NCBI GenBank assembly: GCA_044344795.1
Contig: JBIJCF010000003.1
Location: 1 to 64,000, forward strand
DNA: 64,000 bases
Direction: 5' to 3'
Source of the DNA: GCA-2737665 sp044344795
GTDB lineage: Bacteria > Bacteroidota > Bacteroidia > Palsa-965
The notes under the pieces were generated by a model. The model was given only the letters and a program-made list of their open reading frames with translations, did no database searches and was not told where the DNA came from. Each line of letters starts with the position of its first letter. Within the stretch, counting starts at the first letter, position 1. Positions 57,805 through 64,000 of the stretch are shown here, piece by piece. The translations under genes and the position numbers were made by a program.

Positions 57805-59283
57805 TTATTTCGTACCGACTTTCTTGTCCTCTTCCAATCGTCGGTTAAGGAAAGGCTTCATGTTGCTTACATCGAAACGCTTGGCGATGATCTTTTTGTT
57901 CTCATCCAGCAATACTAAAGTTGGAGTGCTATGCACGTCATAATAATATTTTGCAGTTCCGAGTTGCTGTGCGTCTTTGCCACAAACGTTAATCCAATTC
58001 AACTTCTTCTCTTTCACGAATGCTCTCCATGTTTTATAATCCAACTCAGAATACACTGCATATACTTCAAATGAATGTCCTGCAGTTTTTAATGAATCGT
58101 AATACGTTTTCAGCATCGGAATGTCTGTTTTGCAATGACCGCATGTTGGATCCCAAAAAATTACTGCTGTGTATTTTGCTTTAACGTTTTGTAATGGAAT
58201 AACCTTACCTGTTGAATCCTGGAGTTGAATGTTGATGGCCGGATTTCCAATAATCACAAAACTTAACTGATCAGCACGTTTCAGGATCTTACCTTTTTGT
58301 TCTTCTCCTACCCACCAACATTGATTGGTACGGTAGTAGGTGTTTACCAGATGCACGAACACTTTATCGTATCCCATAATTTTAGAAGTCTCGTACGTGT
58401 ATGTATTGTATGAAATGGCGTATTTGAAAACCTCTTTTGCCGGACGAGTTTTTTCGATGACCCAAGTCACCGCCACAATTTGCGAATCGACATGAGGATG
58501 GGTCAATTTCTCTAAATAATATTTCATTTTGTTGTAAAACACCGGTGTGCGAATCAGGCGCTCGTCGTTCCAATCGTATCCGTCCCAATAATGTACTTTA
58601 AAGTGTCTATATCGGAAATTTGAATCAATGGAGCCGTCTTCTTTTTTCGGGCACATTTCCAATGTTATCGGATCCGGCTCATCCATGCCCGCAAAAACTT
58701 TCGACATGAATAATGTGGGGTACTTTTCCTTGTAATAAGAGCGACGATATACTTTTACCCCCGAATCAATAACTGCAATTTGCTTTTGCAGTAGGGTAAT
58801 AGAGTCTTTGTTATCGCGGTCTTTAGCTCCTTTCAATGCATTCTGTAAAGGCTCAACTCGACGTTGTTCTTTCAACAAAAATCGTTGATACTCGTAAAAT
58901 GCCACGTTTTCATCAGATCCGGTAACTTTAATGTTATTGATGATTTCATTGGTGTCGGCAACATCAATAGAAAAGATCTGATCATCCGCCACAATTACTT
59001 CAAAGAAACGTTTGCTGGGAAATACAAGCAGATAAATGCCGCCCGGATAAGCTTCAGATTTCCTAAAGACCACACTACCTTTTTCATCCACTTTTCCGGT
59101 ATCCACAATACGGTTTTGATTGGCATAATAATGCGCGAGCAATACGTTACAATTCGTTAAGCCGTTAAGCCGAAACTTCATTTCTGTAGCAGGTGCTGCA
59201 GTAGTTTTCTTTGCCGGTGTTTGCGCAGTGATAGCCACTGCGCCAAATAATATCGATAAAAGCGTAACGTATAGTGTTTTCAT
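57805..59283 (-). CDS. TlpA-like thioredoxin-fold protein with N-terminal DUF4369/DUF5106-like region
   Basis: 492 residues from the ATG at 59283 (the frame is open to 59427, but that part overlaps the upstream gene and promoter). A signal peptide (MKTLYVTLLSILFGAVAITAQ) leads to a beta domain with KFRLNGLTNCNVLLAHYYANQ (DUF4369-like), a helical domain like DUF5106 (VYRRSYYKEKYPTLFMSKVFAGMDEPDPI), and a C-terminal thioredoxin domain with active site FWDPTCGHCKTDIP (CGHC) and the cis-Pro segment HSTPTLVLLDENKKII. Such proteins reduce periplasmic disulphides in Bacteroidota. The actual partner is unknown. It is followed by the small lipoprotein. Confidence 0.88.
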   Translation of the reverse strand: MKTLYVTLLSILFGAVAITAQTPAKKTTAAPATEMKFRLNGLTNCNVLLAHYYANQNRIVDTGKVDEKGSVVFRKSEAYPGGIYLLVFPSKRFFEVIVADDQIFSIDVADTNEIINNIKVTGSDENVAFYEYQRFLLKEQRRVEPLQNALKGAKDRDNKDSITLLQKQIAVIDSGVKVYRRSYYKEKYPTLFMSKVFAGMDEPDPITLEMCPKKEDGSIDSNFRYRHFKVHYWDGYDWNDERLIRTPVFYNKMKYYLEKLTHPHVDSQIVAVTWVIEKTRPAKEVFKYAISYNTYTYETSKIMGYDKVFVHLVNTYYRTNQCWWVGEEQKGKILKRADQLSFVIIGNPAINIQLQDSTGKVIPLQNVKAKYTAVIFWDPTCGHCKTDIPMLKTYYDSLKTAGHSFEVYAVYSELDYKTWRAFVKEKKLNWINVCGKDAQQLGTAKYYYDVHSTPTLVLLDENKKIIAKRFDVSNMKPFLNRRLEEDKKVGTK

Positions 59284-59301
59284 AGTTTGCACTTGAGAGT
59301 T

Positions 59302-59309
59302 CAAAATTA
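59302..59309 (-). promoter_or_regulatory. Promoter -7 element for the TlpA-like gene
   Basis: TAATTTTG on the minus strand, exact match to TAnnTTTG, 18 nt before the ATG at 59283. Confidence 0.6.
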
Positions 59310-59359
59310 CACAATGTGTTGAGTGAATTACCACAAAAACCGAGCCGAAAATGTCGTTC

Positions 59360-60556
59360 TTACAAGGCAATTTTCCGAATACTGCGAACGATGGAAACGC
59401 CTTGCAGGAGCCAATATCCGACCACAAAAAGTACGCTCATGATCAACACACTGATAGAAATACCACCATCGATTTCGAAGCCTTTTCCTTTAAGGTAATG
59501 TGCGAACCAACTACTGATGATCCATGTTGACGCAATGGCCAGTACCAGCAGTCCGATCATTAATTTGCCGTAGTAAAATAAATAAGCGGTAATCATTTCG
59601 CGGGAAGTGACGCCGAGACGGGATAGGGTTTCGATTTCGTAAGTGGAACGGTTGATGACTAATTGTGCGTACAGAACGAATCCTAGCAGCGATATTAAAA
59701 CAATTACCGCACCAACGAACGCAAGGAAACTCATGATTGTTTTCAATAAGGCACTGAGTTTAGCGTTGCGCAAGACATCTTCACCGGTTTCGTAGCCGTT
59801 TTCTGTAAAGTATTCGTGCAAATCGCCCGTCATGGCGCCTTCACACTCCAGAATTACACGACTGACTTTTGCTTTGCCCGATTCAATTCCACTTAGTTGC
59901 GAATTCATCGCGTCTAAAAATGTTTGCGGAACTAAAATGCTATTCACGCGTTCCGCAAATCCCGCCAGTTTACCTTTAAAATTAGCCTGACCTTTTGGCC
60001 CTTTCAGGCGAATTCGGAATGTTGCCAAACCTACCATGCTTTCAGTTAACTGCGGCAATCCTTGTGAAGGTGCAAAACCGAAATTGTACAGTTTGATGTA
60101 ATCGCGGGGTAATACGACAGGGATCACTGAATCGCCCGGTGTCCATTTAAAATCGGTGATGGAATTATCTGCAAACGCCGCCGGAACTGATTCGAAAAAC
60201 AATTCGGTTTGCAATTGAGGAATATCTTCCATACCCATGTCCTCCATGGACATATTTACTTTGAACTGGCTGCTGGTAAGGCCTGCAGCGTTGCGTACTC
60301 CTTTAATTTTTTTCAAATTATCGAGTTCTTCCGCACTAAATCCTTTTTGTCCTCCAAATAAGGTATTCAACATGTTCACTCGTTTATTGATGACCATGTA
60401 GCGCGGTTGATTGATATCGCCACCGTTCAAGTACTCGGAAATGTTAAGATAAACTTGAATACTGCTCAGCAACAACAATAATCCTAAGCCGGTTCCTGTA
60501 AGAGCAGAAACCAATTGCCACGGGCGGCTATGACGAAATAAAAGAGCTTTCCACAT
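59360..60556 (-). CDS. FtsX/MacB-type ABC transporter permease
   Basis: 398 residues with an N-terminal membrane helix (WQLVSALTGTGLGLLLLLSSIQVYLNI), a large periplasmic domain of about 225 residues, and three C-terminal helices (MSFLAFVGAVIVLISLLGFVLYAQLVI; AYLFYYGKLMIGLLVLAIASTWII; ISISVLIMSVLFVVGYWLL), with the FtsX-type IETLSRLGVTSREM cytoplasmic loop. The order is that of the LolC/E and MacB superfamily. The ATPase gene is 3 nt upstream. The transported molecule is unknown; lipoprotein or peptide extraction is possible. Confidence 0.85.
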   Translation of the reverse strand: MWKALLFRHSRPWQLVSALTGTGLGLLLLLSSIQVYLNISEYLNGGDINQPRYMVINKRVNMLNTLFGGQKGFSAEELDNLKKIKGVRNAAGLTSSQFKVNMSMEDMGMEDIPQLQTELFFESVPAAFADNSITDFKWTPGDSVIPVVLPRDYIKLYNFGFAPSQGLPQLTESMVGLATFRIRLKGPKGQANFKGKLAGFAERVNSILVPQTFLDAMNSQLSGIESGKAKVSRVILECEGAMTGDLHEYFTENGYETGEDVLRNAKLSALLKTIMSFLAFVGAVIVLISLLGFVLYAQLVINRSTYEIETLSRLGVTSREMITAYLFYYGKLMIGLLVLAIASTWIISSWFAHYLKGKGFEIDGGISISVLIMSVLFVVGYWLLQGVSIVRSIRKIAL

Positions 60557-60559
60557 TTC

Positions 60560-61201
60560 TTACACGGATAGATGTTGTGTGTAATCGAAATACTTGTTAT
60601 TACCTAGTCCGGTAACCAGGAATCCTGCTTTGTTTTCTTCGAGTCGTTGTTGGATAAGTTGTATTGCCTTATGGCTGTTTGTCTCATCCAAATGCGAAAA
60701 TGGCTCATCCAGTAATAACCAGGAAAAAGGCTGCACCAAAGCACGAATCAACGCCACACGCTGCTGTTGTCCAAGTGATAAAGTTCCGCAAGATTGTTTC
60801 ATTTTATTACCTAATCCTAAGGCCTCAAACCACTCATCAACGCGAGCTGCTTCAATCGAATTGGTTAATGATAATTTGAGCATTACATTTTCCTTTGCGC
60901 TGAGTTGCGGAAATAAACGCATTTCCTGAAACACTATCGACAAGCGATTCTTGCGCCACTCGCAATATTTCTCATGTCCCAACTGACGAATATTTTCTCC
61001 TTCCAGAAAAACATTGCCGGAGTAGTCATTTCTTAATCCGTAAATGATAGATAGCAGTGTTGATTTTCCGGTGCCGGACGGAGCAGTAATGCTAACACGC
61101 GATCCTGCAGGCAAAGCAAATGACGTATTCCAACACGATTGATCACTTAATGGTGTATCAACGAGTGGTGTAGGTAATACTTTTTCGAATCGAATTTCCA
61201 T
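60560..61201 (-). CDS. ABC transporter ATP-binding protein with an altered H-loop
   Basis: 213 residues. Walker A is APSGTGKSTLLS, the Q-loop is IVFQEMRLFP, the signature is LSLGQQQRVAL, and Walker B plus D-loop is FSWLLLDEPFSHLDE. The H-loop region, which normally ends in a histidine (such as VTHD), reads FLVTGLGNN, so the switch His appears to be missing. The protein is shorter than LolD-type ATPases at the C-terminus. It pairs with the downstream FtsX-like permease (3 nt apart) and overlaps the upstream DUF4836 stop by 1 nt (TAATG). Confidence 0.87.
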   Translation of the reverse strand: MEIRFEKVLPTPLVDTPLSDQSCWNTSFALPAGSRVSITAPSGTGKSTLLSIIYGLRNDYSGNVFLEGENIRQLGHEKYCEWRKNRLSIVFQEMRLFPQLSAKENVMLKLSLTNSIEAARVDEWFEALGLGNKMKQSCGTLSLGQQQRVALIRALVQPFSWLLLDEPFSHLDETNSHKAIQLIQQRLEENKAGFLVTGLGNNKYFDYTQHLSV

Positions 61202-62793
61202 TACAGTTGAACACTTTGCAAGTGAGCAATTAGCGCATTTAGTGAATTTCCTTTGCCGGATTGAATCGGCAACTTAATTTCCTTTTGCTTCGAATCAGCC
61301 GAGTAGGAGAGCGGCCCAAAGATAGCTGTCGTTTTGTCGACAACATTTTTCCCGGAGGTGCTGACCTTATCCCGAAGGACTGACGAAAAGCCATCCGACC
61401 ATGTACCTGTATTCATATTCATGGTAAACTGCGCTTTCTGTGGTCCGTTATTGATTTGTTGCGTGTATGGGAGTTTACCTGCTTGCGTGAATGTAGCCAT
61501 GGATTGATAATGATTTGAAATCATCAGTTGCTTGCCGTTGATACCGGCGTAAAAAGCCATTCCCATGGTTGGAGTAGCGTAGAAATCTCCTTCCTTTATC
61601 AATCCGCTGGTATGCAAAATTTGTTTTGCCTTTTGCACATCACTTAAGCCTAGTTTGATGAAAACAATCGGCACTACTACTTTTTCCATTTCTTCCATTT
61701 CTGCACCGGCATTGCCAAACAGTTTATTGATAGCGGCTAGCTTAGCGAAAATGGCATTTTGCATGGCTTGCAAGCGCGGATCTGTTTTTGAAATATCCCG
61801 GTAATCACTCAATGCAAACGTAACTGAACCATCCAGAGCAGCAATAAATGCTTGATCGTCCAGGCCGTAAAAACGATTTACCATATCCAAGCTCGATGCT
61901 GTTTTATTATCGGAGCGCAACGATGCGAATAGTGCAGGCATATTAAGGTTCATTCCTCCCGAAAATAAAGGCGTTGTATCACTCATTATTTGTTGACTAT
62001 TGCCGCTTACTTTATCCGACAATAGCGATAATGCAGGTTGTCCATCGTTAGTGAAGTCACGCAAGGTTGCAACAATGGCAGCTTCCTCAAATCGAACTAC
62101 ACCTGTAGTAAAACCTGTTCCCCATCCTAAAGGTTGTAAAACGCCTTCACTATATGCAGAACTGTTCAAAACCGTATTATTCGTGTACAACAAAATATCG
62201 CCTTCTTCGGATAATACTTTTTCAAACAGCGCTACGCTTTTAATTGAAGTTTCCGGAGTCTGTTGCAACCATTGAGCAGTTGCTGTGTCTAATTTTTCGT
62301 TGTTCGAAACGGCGTAAGAGAAAATGGCTACCTCATCATTCCATTGTAGCCACGAAGCTGCATCGAAATAAACTGTACTGATGCCGTTCGCTTCCATCGG
62401 TTTCTGGTCATCCAACTTTTTTACGAATGCGGTAAAATCACTTTTGCCGGAAAGATTTAATGCAGCACACCATACAGGATCATCGCCCACAGGAGCAGAA
62501 AAGAGATAAATGTCCTGCAAAAGATCGATGCCGCAGTCGAAAGGATTTTCCATCAGCATTTGCATCGCAGGAGGAAGATCGCTTTTGATTGAACTATTTC
62601 CTTTCAGGAGTTCCGTGTCAATTTTTTGCGCAATGTCGGTAACATTGATTATCGATACTATTGCCGCATTTTTCGGAATATACTTGACATGATCACCGGA
62701 AGTATGAGAGGCGTACCACAACAAGACTCCGGTTACAGCAAGAACCACTATTCCTGCAACGGCACCAATGATGATTTTACTTTTGGTCGTCAT
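61201..62793 (-). CDS. DUF4836-like membrane-anchored protein
   Basis: 530 residues with one N-terminal membrane helix (SKIIIGAVAGIVVLAVTGVLLWYA) and a large periplasmic, beta-rich region starting KYIPKNAAIVSIINVTDIAQKI, the typical opening of the DUF4836 family. There are no enzyme motifs; the segments SLDMVNRFYGLDDQAFIAALDGSVTFALSDYRDI and FTMNMNTGTWSDGFSSVLRD resemble family blocks. Function unknown. It sits upstream of, and overlaps, the ABC/FtsX pair, so it may form part of that export system. It is 20 nt downstream of the helicase stop. Confidence 0.8.
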   Translation of the reverse strand: MTTKSKIIIGAVAGIVVLAVTGVLLWYASHTSGDHVKYIPKNAAIVSIINVTDIAQKIDTELLKGNSSIKSDLPPAMQMLMENPFDCGIDLLQDIYLFSAPVGDDPVWCAALNLSGKSDFTAFVKKLDDQKPMEANGISTVYFDAASWLQWNDEVAIFSYAVSNNEKLDTATAQWLQQTPETSIKSVALFEKVLSEEGDILLYTNNTVLNSSAYSEGVLQPLGWGTGFTTGVVRFEEAAIVATLRDFTNDGQPALSLLSDKVSGNSQQIMSDTTPLFSGGMNLNMPALFASLRSDNKTASSLDMVNRFYGLDDQAFIAALDGSVTFALSDYRDISKTDPRLQAMQNAIFAKLAAINKLFGNAGAEMEEMEKVVVPIVFIKLGLSDVQKAKQILHTSGLIKEGDFYATPTMGMAFYAGINGKQLMISNHYQSMATFTQAGKLPYTQQINNGPQKAQFTMNMNTGTWSDGFSSVLRDKVSTSGKNVVDKTTAIFGPLSYSADSKQKEIKLPIQSGKGNSLNALIAHLQSVQL

Positions 62794-62813
62794 AGTTGTA
62801 ACGAAGAAAAGAA

Positions 62814-64000
62814 TTATGGGTTGTTTGAATTCACTTTGTTTCCGGGTTTACTTTTTCCTTTTCCCTTGCGGAAGAACTTCTTCTTTCCACCATGATGACC
62901 TCCGGTTTTTGGAGGAGCTTGAGTATACTCAGGGGCCGTGCCCAAAGCTTCCGGTAATGGCATCTTTTGTATTTCGTAGCCGATTAATCGTTCGATGGCC
63001 GCGAGTTTGCGCATATCGTCAGGATTCACGAATGTGATTGCCTCGCCCGTACTTGCCGCGCGGGCAGTACGTCCTACGCGGTGTACATAATCTTCACCGT
63101 CGGATGGCACATCGAAGTTTACAACAAGCGATAAGTTTTCGATATCAATTCCACGCGACATCACATCAGTGGCTACCAAAATCGGAATTGATTTATTGCG
63201 AAAACCTAACAACGCATTCTCGCGATCTTTTTGTTCCAGATCAGAATGAATTGCAGCCAGATTTACTTTGGCTTGTTTGAGTAATCGTTCAATTTCTTTC
63301 ACCTTTTGTTTAGTGGAAGCGAAAATGATGCAGGAAACCTCACCACGTTCCTGCAACAACTGCAAGAGTAAAGGAAGTTTCTGTTCATTGTAAGCAGCAT
63401 AAACCTTCTGAGAAATTCCTGCTGCGGGTTTTGAGATTGCAATATTAACTTCCGCCGGATTATTAAGAATTTTTTGTGCCATTCCCCGAATCTTCGGAGG
63501 CATAGTCGCAGAAAACATTAACGTTTGTCGCTCCTTTGGTAGATAATTTACAATGCGCATGAGATCATCGTAAAAGCCCATATCTAACATGCGATCGGCT
63601 TCATCGAGCACTAAAGTTTGTAAATTCTTCACGTCACAATAGCCCAAACTTAAGTGGGAAAGTAAACGTCCCGGAGTAGCAATGATGATATCTGCTCCTG
63701 TGGTTAGTGCTTTTTTCTCTCGGTCAAAACTTTCTCCACTTCCGCCGCCATAAATAGCCAAGCTACTAATGGATGTGAAATAAGAAAAGCCCGTTACTTG
63801 TTGGTCAATTTGCATGGCCAACTCCCGGGTTGGTGCTATAATTAATACAGAAATTCCACTTCTGTTTTGTCGCTGTAAAATTCGGTTCATCACCGGCAGC
63901 AAGTATGCAGCTGTTTTACCGCTTCCTGTTTGTGCGCATCCGATCAGATCCCGGCCTTCTAAGGCTAAAGGAATTGTTAATGCTTGTATCGGTGTTGGGT
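62814..64000 (-). CDS. DEAD-box ATP-dependent RNA helicase, 5' end outside window
   Basis: A RhlE-like helicase truncated by the window end: the frame is open to position 64000 and includes PTPIQALTIPLALEGRDLIGCAQTGSGKTAAYLLP (Q-motif and Walker A), so the ATG at 63902 is not the start. Further motifs are PTRELAMQIDQQV, TPGRLLSHLS, VLDEADRMLDMGFYDDLMRI, FSATMP, VATDVMSRGIDI and HRVGRTARAASTGEA. The C-terminus is short and basic (GGHHGGKKKFFRKGKGKSKPG). It lacks the DbpA-type domain of the helicase at 18714. Confidence 0.95.
   Translation of the reverse strand, partial: PTPIQALTIPLALEGRDLIGCAQTGSGKTAAYLLPVMNRILQRQNRSGISVLIIAPTRELAMQIDQQVTGFSYFTSISSLAIYGGGSGESFDREKKALTTGADIIIATPGRLLSHLSLGYCDVKNLQTLVLDEADRMLDMGFYDDLMRIVNYLPKERQTLMFSATMPPKIRGMAQKILNNPAEVNIAISKPAAGISQKVYAAYNEQKLPLLLQLLQERGEVSCIIFASTKQKVKEIERLLKQAKVNLAAIHSDLEQKDRENALLGFRNKSIPILVATDVMSRGIDIENLSLVVNFDVPSDGEDYVHRVGRTARAASTGEAITFVNPDDMRKLAAIERLIGYEIQKMPLPEALGTAPEYTQAPPKTGGHHGGKKKFFRKGKGKSKPGNKVNSNNP

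Noticed and set aside
63870..63902. ATG at 63902 as the start of the last helicase
   Set aside because: The Q-motif and Walker A lie further upstream in the same frame up to the window edge, so the gene continues outside.

Overview
The window is a 64 kb piece of a Bacteroidota chromosome with no visible plasmid, phage or IS genes. The evidence is: many promoters of the Bacteroidota form TTG/TTTG - about 19 nt - TAnnTTTG; a short primary sigma factor (29376-30239) of the type that reads them; a type IX secretion cargo protein with a gliding-motility-type C-terminal domain (6594-9953); almost no Shine-Dalgarno sequences; and several families typical of the phylum (DUF6089, DUF4836, DUF6580, DUF4846, long-form IspH and long-form GAPDH). 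By eye the core genes have moderate GC. The order or family within the phylum cannot be fixed from this sequence. I see no tRNA, rRNA or CRISPR.

Layout. 1-11.9 kb: an outer-membrane-like protein, a flavin monooxygenase, an M16 protease pair (one active, one without metal ligands), an unknown GNAT-like protein, a T9SS cargo protein, guaB and a DUF3817 gene. 11.9-14.6 kb: a tightly overlapping minus-strand operon (DoxX-like, DUF2071, membrane methyltransferase, small membrane protein, GNAT). Its first and last genes are interrupted by in-frame stops and no frameshifts. 14.8-17.9 kb: an acyltransferase, then a DUF4143 AAA ATPase bracketed by two copies of one 35-bp palindrome. 17.9-20.6 kb: cmk and a DEAD-box helicase. 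20.7-25.9 kb: a four-gene operon that reads as a chaperone-usher-like surface-fibre system (PapD-like chaperone, two paralogous subunits, large beta-barrel with C-terminal beta-sandwiches). This is the most interesting locus.

25.9-32 kb: ispH, gapdh, rpoD and degP/htrA, all on the minus strand. 32-43 kb: dapF, two uncharacterised membrane/soluble proteins, a seven-haem cytochrome-TPR lipoprotein, mltG, a phosphohexomutase, nth and pepT. 43-50.5 kb (minus): an RsmF-type rRNA methyltransferase, DUF4846, and a 1,669-residue secreted protein with 23 repeats of about 60 residues. 50.5-56.8 kb (plus): an FAD oxidoreductase, GluQ-RS, rsmE, then thrS-infC and rpmI-rplT. infC starts at ATC behind a strong Shine-Dalgarno. 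56.9-64 kb (minus): DUF6580, a lysine-rich lipoprotein, a TlpA-like thioredoxin, an ABC/FtsX pair with a DUF4836 protein, and a DEAD-box helicase cut by the window end.

Several genes (chaperone, GNAT, rsmE, cmk, pepT) have the -7 promoter element only 3-5 nt before the ATG, so their mRNAs are predicted to be leaderless.
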